DNA from: an uncultured Pseudomonadales bacterium
GTDB lineage: Bacteria > Pseudomonadota > Gammaproteobacteria > Pseudomonadales > Balneatricaceae
Length of the DNA stretch: 64,000 nt
NCBI GenBank assembly: GCA_943787595.1
Contig: CALSNA010000005.1
Location: 186,001 to 250,000 of the forward strand
Direction of reading: 5' to 3'
Part shown: positions 1 to 9,401 of the stretch, piece after piece
Layout of the letters: each line of letters begins with the position of its first letter
Numbering within the stretch: the first letter of the stretch is position 1
Position numbers and translations under genes: made by a program
Notes under the pieces: model-generated
Seen by the model: the letters and a program-made list of their open reading frames with translations, nothing else
What the model was told of the DNA's origin: nothing
Database searches by the model: none

Positions 1-293
1 CTTGGGTAAAGACATTAATAGTTGCGACGATGCCAAACAGAGCAAGAAATAACGAGACAATTATACTAATCACCCGAAACAGCTTGCTCGTAAAGCCGTC
101 AACTGCTTCTCGTCGTGCATTACTGGGAGCATCTTTTTGTTTAGCTTCTTCAGTATTGGTGATGGCTGCTTCGGTTACAGCTGCTTCATCTATTATTGAT
201 TGGGCGCGGTATTTTATGTACAGAGATTTAGCTCTGTCTTCGTTTCCGTCCGAGAAGATTGGCTATCAACAGCACAATATTTAAGGCCTTCAT
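1..293 (-). pseudogene. Broken fragment of a small membrane protein, running off the left edge
   Basis: On the minus strand an ATG at 293 opens with the hydrophobic MKALNIVLLIANLL. Near position 255 the frame must shift by one base to continue into a longer charged stretch (SDGNEDRAKSLYIKYRAQ) and then a membrane-like segment (VISIIVSLFLALFGIVAT) that runs past position 1. The charged-then-hydrophobic order looks like real protein, unlike the plus-strand reading of the same DNA. I do not recognise the family. The frameshift makes it a probable pseudogene, and the left edge cuts it, so its true length is unknown. Confidence 0.3.
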
Positions 294-860
294 GTTGGTT
301 CTGACTCAGCTACCTGTATGATTTAACTTTTTTAAGAAGACCAGAGAACGTCCCATTGGCTTTAGAGATAGCTGGCTAACCCGATCTGGAGCATTCGTTT
401 ATACCGATAATAAACAAACACCTCGATATTCCTGGGGCTGGGTTTGAATACAGCTTAGAAGAGGATAAAGTTGCCAAGAATCCATTTTTTAATTTACGTC
501 TGAATGCGTTTAGAAAGGCTAATAGCAAACATCAGCCAATGGCAGAGCCATAACCTGAGAAAGTTGTTCAATGGCCTTCAAAGAAGGGCTTGAAGACTTC
601 TGGGTGACTATGGGCTACTGGCGATTATAAAGGTAAATCCCCCTAAATTAGGAGATAAAAAACAGGTTATTAATTTGTTCAAGTCTAGCCCCAATCAGAT
701 GGATATTGTACAACAAGCGAGTGTAGGCAGAACTTCCGTCCACGCTATATTCAAAACAGCAGGTTTGAAATGAAGATGATGGCACTAATGGGTATAGCTC
801 CCTATAGGCAAGGCTAATCACCTAATAGAGGTTCTGGTCTGTGCACAGGTAAGTCAAAGA

Positions 861-1136
861 ATGGCACCCAGAGAGATTGACCAGAGCCAGTTGACCAAAG
901 TGACCAGACTGCACGATGATGCCGTTAACAAAGCAACCCACCAGCGGGTGATTCAAGTAGTGAGGCAATTGGTGCCCATGATGAAAGAGGAGTCTGATAT
1001 GGTCTATTTTTTTGACAAGTGGGATGAACAGCAGCGCATTAAACGCACTATTCTTAACGAAACATTCGGTTCTAGCGAACTGGTGTTGGCCATCACTGAG
1101 CGCTTTATGGGACTGGCTAGGGTAAAATTCAAATGA
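861..1136 (+). pseudogene. Possible C-terminal relic of a type I restriction R subunit (HsdR)
   Basis: A 91-residue frame is rich in charged helix-forming residues and ends FMGLARVKFK. I cannot prove the family from motifs. The suggestion of an HsdR tail rests mainly on context: a YgjP-like metallopeptidase relic follows directly, and that family often sits behind hsdR in type I restriction operons. The 550 bases upstream hold only short interrupted frames. If it was HsdR, all of the helicase part is gone. It could equally be an unrelated helical fragment. Confidence 0.3.
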
Positions 1137-1149
1137 CAGCCATAGTCAG

Positions 1150-1624
1150 CCCATAGTTTGTCATTGCGGTGATACGTACCAACCGCAAAAAAGTGCTTCA
1201 GTGCATGTGGTTGACGTGCAGGTACAACTGATTATTTCCCGTTTGTTATCGGAGCAGCGGCTACAACAGATTATTCAGGCAAAAACACCGTGTATTAGAG
1301 ACAAACTGCGTAAATAGGCCCTTGTACCAACCAGAAAACCAAAATAATATGTTAGCGGTGAACCTTTTGGGTATCTGGGCAGGCATTACCGTCTTAAGGT
1401 TGTAAAAGCTTCGTTGGAAGTGGTTAAGCTGACTGCAGGACAGCTAGTATGTTAGGCAGCAGCTGATGCGCTGGTATAAAGACCATATCAAACAGCACCC
1501 TGGTGAAAAAGTAAAGCGTTATGCCAGAATAGTGAGGGTATCCCTCAAGCCATTCATGTGAAAGACTACAAGTTTTGCTGGGGCAGTTGTTCCGTGCATT
1601 GTGATATCAGCTTTCTCTGGGAAT
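1150..1624 (+). pseudogene. YgjP-like (DUF45, M48-type) metallopeptidase, heavily frameshifted
   Basis: Pieces of one protein are spread over several plus-strand frames in the correct order. First comes VIRTNRKK, then VHVVDVQVQLIISRLL with a helical stretch ending DKLRK, then GRHYRLKVVKASLEVVKL at about 1380-1440, and finally IHVKDYKFCWGSCSVHCDI at about 1550-1610. The last matches the family's conserved VKD-x-K-x-x-WGSCS motif. The zinc-binding HExxH that should follow is missing. YgjP-like proteins are putative zinc proteases often linked to type I restriction operons. At least three frame changes and in-frame stops rule out a product. Confidence 0.6.
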
Positions 1625-1760
1625 GAAGGGGCTGGTTGAAGTATTATGGTCAGAAACTGAAGGTTTAAAGCTATCCGTTAAGAACATAGGAGCTTTACCA
1701 TGGGTTGTTCCAGAACAACTGGGTATCCCTGAAGATGAGTGCAGATTGATTGTTGGCTGA

Positions 1761-2068
1761 ACCAAGATCGAATAATATGGAAACAAAGAAAAAAACAACG
1801 TAAAGAAACACGGGTATTCGCTGCAACGTGCTGTTCATTTTCTATAGAGGCATATGCTCCCTATACCACAACTACCGTTCATAACTAGCGATTCTTTTCT
1901 TAAAATGACGAAATACGTCATATGCATACGACCGTAGGTGATTCTGGTGAAGCGATCTTCTTTATAACAACCATGCGCTATGATAAGACAGCTCGGATAA
2001 TTTCGCTTTACAAAGCAAGTGTTGAGGAAAAAAAGCGGTTCGATGAACATACAAGTTTCAGTGTATAG
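1761..2068 (+). pseudogene. BrnT-like type II toxin, degraded
   Basis: The frame just after 1761 reads NNVKKHGYSLQRAVHFL, which resembles the KHG-x(3)-x-x-A motif near the N-terminus of BrnT ribonuclease toxins. After a stop and about 100 bases, another frame gives a C-terminal half with TMRYDKTARIISLYKAS and EEKKRFDEH, matching the family's R(x)nRIIS-x-R-K-A-x-x-E-E-x-x-x-Y end. The order and spacing fit one ancestral gene of about 95 codons. Stops and the frame change make it non-functional. No BrnA antitoxin is recognisable downstream. A short open stretch at 1623-1760 just upstream is unidentified. Confidence 0.5.
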
Positions 2069-2469
2069 CGGCTGTTTAGCGGTGTAACATGGGTGTGATA
2101 CATCGCTACGTCAAGTGTATGAATTATTACAACTAGACTAACTTAATGGCGTAACTTATTCATATAAATTGCTTTTTTTCAGCAAAATCAATAGAATTTT
2201 TGCCTCAAAATCGGTATTAATTACAAAATAATATTCACATGCCCTAAATGGCATAGCTTTAAAAGCCCAGCATTTGCAGGCTTCAATTAAATTCCAATAC
2301 ATTCCAAGGGGATGCTCAATTTCAGACAGGCGAATATCTAATGCCGATTAGAAACCACAAGACTGCTAATACATTTAACAAAAAAAGTATTTGTAAAACT
2401 AGTTTATCAAGAACATAACAAAAATAGGCAAGCAACAGCCCATCAACTTATAAAAATGGCATTATCACT
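2069..2469. other. AT-rich gap upstream of the photolyase gene
   Basis: About 400 bases without a credible gene on either strand. The photolyase promoter should lie here, but I see no strong match to a sigma-70 promoter that I would defend, nor an obvious Shine-Dalgarno sequence before the ATG at 2470. Confidence 0.4.
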
Positions 2470-3993
2470 ATGACAACACTGCGTTTGATATTAGCAGATC
2501 AGCTTTCTCACGTGATTACAAGTCTTGTAGGTTGCGATAAAACCAGGGACATTGTTTTAATGTGTGAAGTATGGGATGAAGCCACGTATGTAAAGCATCA
2601 TAAAAAGAAGATTGCTTTTATCTTTTCGGCCATGCGACATTTTGCCAAGTCACTGGTAGAGGATAATTATAACATTGAATACACCAAACTTGATGATCCA
2701 AACAACGCAGGATCACTTAAAGGTGAGCTTAAGCGTATTTTACAAAACCATGCTATTACACAAATTGTAATCACCCAACCCAGTGAATACAGGGTTCTGT
2801 CCGATGTAAAAAAATGGAAAACTAAATTCGGCATACCCGTTGATATTAGGCCAGATGACCGTTTTCTTTGTTCACCAGAGGAGTTCTCTAGTTGGGCTAA
2901 AGGTCGTAAGCAACTGCGGATGGAATATTTTTATCGGGAAATGCGCAAGAAATATGCCATTCTTATGAATGGTGATCAACCCATCGGTGGTCAATGGAAC
3001 TATGATGCAAAAAATAGAAAGCCTCCAAAAGAGGGATTAAATATTCCTGATCCATATATAACAGATATAGACCACATTACGCATGATGTAATGGTACTTG
3101 TCGCAAATAAATTTTCTAATCATTTTGGTGATTTGGAGCCGTTTAACTTTGCTGTGACACGTAACCAGGCTTTACAAGCGCTCAACCTATTTATTCGACA
3201 ACGGCTTTATTACTTTGGTGATTATCAGGATGCAATGATTGAAGGAAAGCCATGGATGTACCACGCTCATATTAGTTTTTACCTTAATTGTGGCCTACTG
3301 TATCCCATTGAATGCATAAGAGCGGTTGAAAATGCTTATAAGCAAGGGAAAGCACCGCTTAACGCAGTAGAAGGATTTATTCGTCAGATTATTGGTTGGC
3401 GGGAATATGTCCGTGGTATTTATTGGCTAAAGATGCCTGATTATCAACAAGAAAACTTTTTTGCAGCCAAGCGTAGCCTACCTGACTTTTATTGGACTGC
3501 TAATACCAAAATGAATTGCTTGCGCCAATGTATTTTAGCAACTAAACAAAACGCTTATGCCCACCATATTCAGCGGCTGATGGTACTTGGAAATTTTGCG
3601 TTACTTGCAGGAATAGATCCTAAGTATGTCAATACATGGTTTTTAGTCGTTTATGCCGATGCCTATGAATGGGTTGAGCTTCCTAATGTTTCTGGCATGA
3701 TATTATTTGCTGATGGTGGTTATCTGGCCAGTAAGCCTTATGCTGCGGGTGGTTCTTATATAAATAAAATGTCTGATTACTGTAAAAATTGCAGCTACAA
3801 AGTTACAAAGAAGAACGGGCCTGATGCGTGCCCATTTAATTACCTCTATTGGAATTTCCTAGCTCAAAATCGAGAAAAACTTTCTTCAAACCATCGTATC
3901 GGTATGATGTATAAGACCTATGATCGAATGAATGAAGAAAAAAAGCAAGCAATTGCACATGACAGCAAACAGTTTTTAGGTAACTTTGCATGA
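2470..3993 (+). CDS. Iron-sulfur bacterial cryptochrome/photolyase (PhrB/CryB-type, (6-4) photolyase family)
   Basis: The product is 507 residues, the normal length for the FeS-BCP group of the photolyase superfamily, whose characterised members repair (6-4) photoproducts with FAD, a second chromophore and a 4Fe-4S cluster. The N-terminus (MTTLRLILADQLSH) is the usual antenna-domain strand. The helical FAD domain occupies the second half and includes RQIIGWREYVRGIYW at about residues 305-319. Cysteines at 350, 438, 441 and 454 lie exactly where Agrobacterium PhrB places its cluster ligands, within NCLRQC and DYCKNC...DACPF. It overlaps the DUF2256 gene by four bases, so the two are probably translationally coupled. 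It is the only clearly intact metabolic or repair gene in the decayed left end. Alternative role: photoreceptor rather than repair enzyme. Confidence 0.93.
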   Translation: MTTLRLILADQLSHVITSLVGCDKTRDIVLMCEVWDEATYVKHHKKKIAFIFSAMRHFAKSLVEDNYNIEYTKLDDPNNAGSLKGELKRILQNHAITQIVITQPSEYRVLSDVKKWKTKFGIPVDIRPDDRFLCSPEEFSSWAKGRKQLRMEYFYREMRKKYAILMNGDQPIGGQWNYDAKNRKPPKEGLNIPDPYITDIDHITHDVMVLVANKFSNHFGDLEPFNFAVTRNQALQALNLFIRQRLYYFGDYQDAMIEGKPWMYHAHISFYLNCGLLYPIECIRAVENAYKQGKAPLNAVEGFIRQIIGWREYVRGIYWLKMPDYQQENFFAAKRSLPDFYWTANTKMNCLRQCILATKQNAYAHHIQRLMVLGNFALLAGIDPKYVNTWFLVVYADAYEWVELPNVSGMILFADGGYLASKPYAAGGSYINKMSDYCKNCSYKVTKKNGPDACPFNYLYWNFLAQNREKLSSNHRIGMMYKTYDRMNEEKKQAIAHDSKQFLGNFA

Positions 3994-4157
3994 AAAAACG
4001 ATTTGGCTTGCCAATGAAAATATGCCCGATATGTCAGCGACCTTTTAGTTGGCGCAAGAAGTGGGAAAATGTCTGGAGTGAGGTGAAATATTGTTCTAAA
4101 TCATGCGCCAAACAAAGGAAGTCACTTACAGGCAAACAGGATTTGAATCTAAAATAG
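3990..4157 (+). CDS. DUF2256 small zinc-ribbon-like protein
   Basis: A 55-residue protein starts in an ATGA overlap with the photolyase stop codon. It contains two cysteine pairs, KICPIC at residues 11-15 and YCSKSC at 34-39, separated by a tryptophan-rich basic stretch (FSWRKKWENVW). This is the DUF2256 pattern, probably a zinc-binding knuckle. The family is known for lying beside FeS-photolyase genes. Its function is unknown; the overlap argues for joint expression and a role connected to the photolyase. Confidence 0.85.
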   Translation: MKKRFGLPMKICPICQRPFSWRKKWENVWSEVKYCSKSCAKQRKSLTGKQDLNLK

Positions 4158-4292
4158 TTCAATATACCACCATTGATTTAAGGCTGACGTTTTCAATCAC
4201 CTAACGGCAGTAGTTATTGTAGCAATCATACAGTGATAAGGTTGGCTAATAAGTCCTTATACATTGACCAGATCAACTACCTAATATCTTGT

Positions 4293-4709
4293 TCACAAAG
4301 TTAAACCTGATTTATTTTTAATATACCTGGTTTTATCGTTGTCAATATTTGTTAATCCATCATATTCAATATGCTCGTAAAAGCTAATGCGTTCCATGAG
4401 ATGTAAGATTTTTTGCTTTTGTCCAGGCAGTAGTTGATGGTAGCATTTAAAAAAATTCATATCCTGTAGATTTGTGGTGTAAAAAAAATACACTGGCACT
4501 TGTAAAATCTCTGCCAACCTTTGTAGGGTCTTATAATCTGGCAGATGCTTGCCACGTTCATATTGATTCATTCGTGCGCTAGCAGAGCCGGGGTCAATAC
4601 CTGCTTTAATACCTAACTGTTTTTGTGACAAACCGTGCTGTAGTCTTAGTTCTTTTAATCTTTGAGCGACGGGACAACTCTGTGACTGAATCGTAGATGA
4701 ATCCTGCAT
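4293..4709 (-). CDS. XRE-family HTH transcriptional regulator
   Basis: The protein is 138 residues. A helix-turn-helix of the Cro/CI type spans about residues 14-70 (RLKELRLQHGLSQKQLGIKAG, then SASARMNQYERGKHLPDYKTL and LAEILQVPVYFFY). The last 50 residues are a short helical tail without a peptidase or sensor domain that I can name. It may repress itself: the DNA just upstream (4735-4880) holds several copies of a TTCCAA-GTATACAG-like motif in both orientations. One is an 18-of-20 match to the prophage attachment repeat. It could be a chromosomal regulator or the survivor of an older mobile element, since the neighbourhood is full of broken genes. Confidence 0.8.
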   Translation of the reverse strand: MQDSSTIQSQSCPVAQRLKELRLQHGLSQKQLGIKAGIDPGSASARMNQYERGKHLPDYKTLQRLAEILQVPVYFFYTTNLQDMNFFKCYHQLLPGQKQKILHLMERISFYEHIEYDGLTNIDNDKTRYIKNKSGLTL

Positions 4710-4826
4710 ATCAGTAAATACCCAAGCATGTTAAAAAATTCTTAAAGAACAAAAATTTATCCCGTATATTCCAAATATACAGATATTTTAAAGCCTTTAT
4801 AAATCAATATTATAGAAAACTAAGAA

Positions 4827-4846
4827 TACTGTATACTTGGAAAAAT
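4827..4846 (-). repeat. att-like 20-bp sequence upstream of the XRE gene
   Basis: Read on the minus strand this is ATTTTTCCAAGTATACAGTA. It differs at two positions from the 20-bp repeat that bounds the prophage (ATTTTTCCGAATATACAGTA). A third partial copy, TTTTTCCAAGTATT, starts at about 4857 on the plus strand, and TTCCAAATATACAGA lies near 4769. The cluster could be operators for the XRE protein or the scar of an element that used a related attachment site. Confidence 0.55.
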
Positions 4847-4967
4847 TTGAACCTGATTTTTCCAAGTATTGAAGTCTACACAGTTGCATCTTGTCCATGC
4901 AGAATAGGTAACTGGAAAGTAGGGCAGGGTATGTGTCTGTTGTAATGTGAATCGGTGATTGGGAGTA

Positions 4968-5764
4968 TTAAAACTGTAGTGATAAACCAATACTGGATAG
5001 GGTTTTATTATTGGCCATAAAATCAGTGTGAATTTTCTGTATGGTTAACTGACTAATTGACCAACCTTTATCTAGTGCATTGTTTAAAAGTTGATACTGA
5101 TCATCAGTTCTGACTGGATGCATCCTGGATATCGACCGATGACCAGATGGGATGAAGATATTATTTAGACTGTGATACTGGTTTATCAATGTGATTGCAC
5201 TGGAATCACGTTTCGTCGAAGCTGATTTGTAAAGTAATCTGTTCTGCTACATAATCCAATTTATCATGCTCAATAATAGCAAAGGCTTTGGCCTGAGTTT
5301 TATAAAATAACACATGCTCAGCCATATTATTCATCGTAAAGCTTTTGAATGCCTGAGATGCCTTACACAAATTTTGATTGATCTCCCTGTCAGTAAATTA
5401 TCGTAGTGCTGTTGATAACGATGGTGAGTAAAACACGGTAAGTAAGTATAGGCAGTCCAATCCCTGAACCGTCTTAACCTGAAAGAATTTTAGGGTAAAT
5501 AACAGGCACAGCACTTTTATCCGCACACCACAATTGATCTTCAGCTTAGTAACATAAGCGAGGGTCTGATTTAGCATCCAGTAATGCAGCTAGTGATTGC
5601 TTGTTTAAATTCGTCAGTTGATTTCTCAGGATTTTATACAACCGGTTCTGCTCGAAATTTAATGCTTGGCCAAGAGTGCCTTGAAAAAACTGTTCCCGGA
5701 ACAGTAAGCTTTTGTGTTTTAAATCCCAATAAAACTTGACGAAAAATATAGATAAGTTTGGCAC
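4968..5764 (-). pseudogene. Unidentified gene debris, possibly from a transposase
   Basis: Minus-strand open stretches at 5546-5764 and 4968-5189 are joined by shorter frames. One gives NNMAEHVLFYKTQAKAF and IIEHDKLDYVAEQITLQIS at about 5213-5340. The composition looks like genuine protein, and the pieces run in one direction across several frames, as expected for one decayed gene. The helical QLTNLNKQSLAALLDA segment is reminiscent of the N-terminal part of Tn3-type transposases, but I cannot see a catalytic motif and would not name it. No terminal inverted repeats were found. Confidence 0.35.
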
Positions 5765-6111
5765 TGACTATTGCCACATCGCGTTCCTTTATTTCGATGA
5801 TCATTATCGCCACATATTTTATATTTATAAAGATTCAGAATCAGGCGTTGATGTTATAGGCGGGTATATTTTGCATCGGCAGTAACGCCAATCTTAGTTG
5901 TGCTTGTGAAATATCAATCAGCAATATACTTCATACCATCGATGGTCTTTACAACGAGAATATTAAAAGTGTAAAGCGAGCTTTGCAATATCTGAATTTG
6001 ATGGAATATCATTATTTAAACGGCAATAAATCAAAATAGTGTACGTGCTGCGCACTAAAAAGGTGAGGCCTTAGATCTATTCTACCTCATCTTGTCTGAT
6101 TATTCAGTGCA

Positions 6112-6360
6112 GTGCATCAGAAACAGATCTGCTGGCTAAAAAATGGTCAAAATGACAAATGTATTCAGGCAGGGCCGATACGCTATGCAGACATGCTTAA
6201 GCTTAATCCAGATATCTATATTGCGTTTCCAGGGGGAGTAATATGTGGATATGGCTTGCTGGTATTTGGATATGAGAGTACCTGTATGAGAGCCATGCAA
6301 ATATGGCCACATCTACCTGATGTTTGCACGTTTAAGATTATAAGATACCGACTTGAATAA
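6112..6360 (+). pseudogene. C-terminal fragment of a DUF2493 (SLOG/YAcAr) protein, frameshifted
   Basis: The frame contains QAGPIRYADMLKLNPD and IYIAFPGG, which match the DUF2493 C-terminal core (AGPIRNAxML...PDLxxAFPGGRGTADMV). Straight after AFPGG the continuation (VDMACWYLDMRVPV, matching ADMV...AGIPV) is found only in another frame, so a frameshift is present. DUF2493 proteins have a Rossmann-like nucleotide-binding fold and are common in phages and plasmids. A second fragment of the same family lies on the other strand at 63268-63540, just beyond attR. Only the C-terminal third remains here. Confidence 0.6.
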
Positions 6361-6614
6361 TAACTCCATAAGTTATCTCAGTGATATATTGTCGATTCAA
6401 TATAAAACGGTCACGTAAACAATTCCAGTAATTCATGGTCTTGCCTTATATTATCGTCTAGTCCTTGATTGACTCACGCGGAGCAATTAGACACATGATC
6501 TGCGCTCTTGCTATTAAGCCTAACAAATAACCGCCTAATTTAAAAATTCTTGTCTTCACGCCACTTTAGCGAGCTAAAAAATATATTAAATTTGCTTAAT
6601 CTACCATAAATAAA

Positions 6615-6642
6615 AATGCGCATAATATATATTATGTTAAAT
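6615..6642 (+). other. dif: dif site: XerC/XerD chromosome dimer resolution site
   Basis: The 28-bp site has the right half TTATGTTAAAT, identical to the XerD-binding arm of E. coli dif. The left arm (AATGCGCATAA) matches the E. coli XerC arm at 9 of 11 positions. The six-base centre is TATATA where E. coli has TGTATA. It lies in a gene-free strip 41 bases beyond the 3' end of tcdA. In bacteria with one circular chromosome this site marks the terminus, where XerCD with FtsK resolves dimers. The match is too long for chance and no phage or plasmid resolution gene is adjacent. Confidence 0.88.
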
Positions 6643-6683
6643 TATGTATGTATTTAGGTTTTAACTTAGACTGGAAGAATCTT

Positions 6684-7439
6684 TTATTTAATTAATTTAT
6701 CGAGCACCCGCGCTACTGCGACAAAAGCGAAACTACCAGTGACAAAGGTAACAGCACCAAAACCACGACTACAATCCATACGAGTCCCAGCAATTTGAGC
6801 CGATTTAGAATGACTTACGGTGCCATCAGGCTGGGGATAAATTAATTGTTCAGTAGAATAAACACATTCCACGCCAAAACGACTTTTATTTCTGAAACCA
6901 TAATATCGGCGTAACTGGTTACGCAACCTTGCTGCTAAAGGATCCTGAGTTACACGACTTAGGTCAGCTATGGCAATCTGCGTAGGATCTCTTTGGCCTC
7001 CCGCACCACCAATTGTAATTAAAGGCAATTTAAAGTGACGACACCAGTTAATTATCCCAGCCTTTACTTTGATACTGTCACACGCATCAATCACATAGTC
7101 ATAGCCACCATCAAGCAGCTTATCCAGATTATCGAGATCAACGAACTGATCAATAGCATGGCAATCACAGGCTGGATTAATATCTTTAATACGGGCCTGC
7201 ATAGCCGTTACCTTGGGTTGTTCTACCGTCGAGTCCAGGGCATGTAGTTGTCGGTTAATATTAGTATGACTGATATCATCCATATCAATCAGGGTAATTT
7301 GCCCTACTGACGAACGAGCTAGGGCTTCAGCAGCCCAAGAACCCACACCACCAATACCAATCACACAGATATGGGCGTTGTTAATCATAGTAAACGCTTG
7401 ATCACCATAAAGTCGCTGTATTCCACCAAAACGGTTCAC
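6684..7439 (-). CDS. tcdA: tRNA threonylcarbamoyladenosine dehydratase TcdA (CsdL/YgdL)
   Basis: This E1-like enzyme uses ATP to convert t6A at position 37 of ANN-decoding tRNAs to the cyclic form ct6A, working with the CsdA-CsdE sulfur system. The 251 residues match the family length. The start (MNRFGGIQRLYG) is typical and uses GTG. The ATP-binding loop VIGIGGVGSWAAEALARS lies at about residues 26-43, followed by LIDMDDISHTNINRQLHA. The C-terminus is hydrophobic (FGAVTFVTGSFAFVAVARVL), consistent with membrane association seen in the family. It stands alone, with dif just downstream. Confidence 0.95.
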   Translation of the reverse strand: MNRFGGIQRLYGDQAFTMINNAHICVIGIGGVGSWAAEALARSSVGQITLIDMDDISHTNINRQLHALDSTVEQPKVTAMQARIKDINPACDCHAIDQFVDLDNLDKLLDGGYDYVIDACDSIKVKAGIINWCRHFKLPLITIGGAGGQRDPTQIAIADLSRVTQDPLAARLRNQLRRYYGFRNKSRFGVECVYSTEQLIYPQPDGTVSHSKSAQIAGTRMDCSRGFGAVTFVTGSFAFVAVARVLDKLIK

Positions 7440-7586
7440 TGTGAGTAACGGCCTAATTCATAAAGGAGCAGCTTAATGTGGAATAAAGCTGCAATGTTTA
7501 AACTGGAAGAAAATAATTATCACCTATACGATGAATAACTCAAATGTAAATTATACGTATTTTGATAATAGAATTATTTATAGCTA

Positions 7587-9401
7587 TTAAAACTGTTCAG
7601 CTTCAATACCCATTACACTGCCTGAACCTTGGATTAAAGATAATCTGTGTGCTTCTGCACGAGGCAATATATGATCCATATAATAAGCCGCTGTGGTCAA
7701 TTTATTTGCGCTAAATTGTTTGTTTTCATGCCCGGATACCAAGCTAGCGGAACGTAGCATCTGCCAGCCTCCAAAAACATAACCTGCCTGCATCAATAAA
7801 TCATAGCTGATGGCGCCAGATAACATTATGTCATGTCGGGCACCGTCAAGTAGAAACTGGACAGATTGTTCTAAACCACTTATGGAATTATCTATCGCCA
7901 TCTGACGCGTACTGGTCAGGGCATCACTATATTGGTCTAGGTCTACACGGATTTGGACCAATAGATCATTTATACCGGCGCCACAATCAAGCAATATCTT
8001 TCGATTGGCTAAATCTAGGGCCTGAATGCCAGTAGTGCCTTCATAAATTGTTAATATACGAGCATCACGGTAGTATTGTGCAGCACCTGTTTCCTCTACA
8101 AATCCCATACCCCCGTGAATTTGTATACCAAGTGAAGTTACTTCTTGTGCTAATTCAGTGACCCAGCCTTTAACAATAGGAATAATTACGCTCACACGCC
8201 TAGCTGCTAAATCACGTTGCTGCGGATCTTTGTTACCATGGCTCATATCAGTTATGCCAGCTGCCACATAAGTTAGTGCGCGACTAGCCTCGGTGATACT
8301 GCGCATGGTCATTAGCATACGCCGTACATCTGGATGATGAATAATAGCAGACTTCTGTCGATGACCAGGAGCACTGCCCTGGATGCGTTGAAGGGCAAAA
8401 CCAACGGCTTGTTGATAAGCCCTGTCAGCCAGTGCAACACCCTGTAAACCAACCATTAAACGCTCATTATTCATCATGGTAAACATGGCTTTTAATCCTT
8501 GATGCGGCTCCCCTACTAGGTAGCCGATAGCACCTCCATTTTCACCATAACTCATAACACAAGTGGGACTACCATGAATACCCAGTTTATGCTCAGTACT
8601 AATAGCGTAAATATCATTATGTTTTTCTGGGTTTCCTTGTTCATCAAGCAAAAATTTAGGTACTAGAAATAAGGATATCCCCTTGATGCCAGCAGGTGCA
8701 TCTGGCAACTTTGCCAATACCAGATGCACCACATTTTCAGTCATATCATGGTCACCCCAGGTAATATAAATTTTTTGACCTTCAATGCGATAGTGCTTTC
8801 CATCTGGAGTGGCTGTTGTCTTAATAACCGATAAATCAGTACCGCAATGGGGTTCGGTTAGATTCATGGTGCCACTCCATGTACCCTTGATCATTTTTGG
8901 CAAATATTTAGCTTTCAATTCATTGCTGGCATGAGATTGAAGTGTTTCTATTGCACCAGCTGTCAGCATTGGACAAAGTCCTAAAGCCATATTAGATGCT
9001 TGTAGCATTTCTGAAATTGGCATAGCAAAACTGAAAGGTAAACCTTGGCCGCCCATTTCTGGCTCAAAGTAGATACTGCCCCAATCACCTTTTACATATT
9101 CCCAATAAGCTTTGTGGAATTCAGATGGTACCTTGACACCATCTTTACTTAATTGAACGCCCTTGCGGTCACCAATAGTATTTGTATTAGACCACACGTC
9201 ACTGGTTAATTTATTTGCCTCAGTAAGTATGGCTTCCAGAATTTCATTATTCGCATCTTCACAATCAATGGCATTGGCTAATTCAGGTAAACCAATTAAT
9301 TGATTGACGACAAAATTCATGTCATCAAGGGGAGCTTTATATTCATTCATACTGTTATTTACCTTTACGTTACTAATGCTACTAATATCACTTAAATTCA
9401 T
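7587..9401 (-). CDS. Acyl-CoA dehydrogenase of the large (about 600-residue) DmdC-like class
   Basis: The product is an FAD-dependent enzyme that oxidises an acyl-CoA to the 2,3-enoyl-CoA. It has the N-terminal extension and C-terminal acetyl-CoA-dehydrogenase-like domain of the class that includes 3-methylmercaptopropionyl-CoA dehydrogenase (DmdC). Recognisable parts are GTMNLTEPHCGTDLSVIKT with KIYITWGDHD, GIQIHGGMGFVEETGAAQYYRD, and IYEGTTGIQALDLANRKI, where the Glu is the likely catalytic base. The 604-residue reading starts at 9401; a second start at 9350 (MNEYKAPLDDMNFV) fits the family better and may be the true one. Nearby genes encode a matching acyl-CoA ligase and a MaoC hydratase. 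The substrate cannot be read from sequence. Confidence 0.9.
   Translation of the reverse strand: MNLSDISSISNVKVNNSMNEYKAPLDDMNFVVNQLIGLPELANAIDCEDANNEILEAILTEANKLTSDVWSNTNTIGDRKGVQLSKDGVKVPSEFHKAYWEYVKGDWGSIYFEPEMGGQGLPFSFAMPISEMLQASNMALGLCPMLTAGAIETLQSHASNELKAKYLPKMIKGTWSGTMNLTEPHCGTDLSVIKTTATPDGKHYRIEGQKIYITWGDHDMTENVVHLVLAKLPDAPAGIKGISLFLVPKFLLDEQGNPEKHNDIYAISTEHKLGIHGSPTCVMSYGENGGAIGYLVGEPHQGLKAMFTMMNNERLMVGLQGVALADRAYQQAVGFALQRIQGSAPGHRQKSAIIHHPDVRRMLMTMRSITEASRALTYVAAGITDMSHGNKDPQQRDLAARRVSVIIPIVKGWVTELAQEVTSLGIQIHGGMGFVEETGAAQYYRDARILTIYEGTTGIQALDLANRKILLDCGAGINDLLVQIRVDLDQYSDALTSTRQMAIDNSISGLEQSVQFLLDGARHDIMLSGAISYDLLMQAGYVFGGWQMLRSASLVSGHENKQFSANKLTTAAYYMDHILPRAEAHRLSLIQGSGSVMGIEAEQF

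Noticed and set aside
5546..5764. Naming the debris as a Tn3 transposase
   Set aside because: Only a vague helical similarity; no catalytic motif or terminal repeats could be seen.
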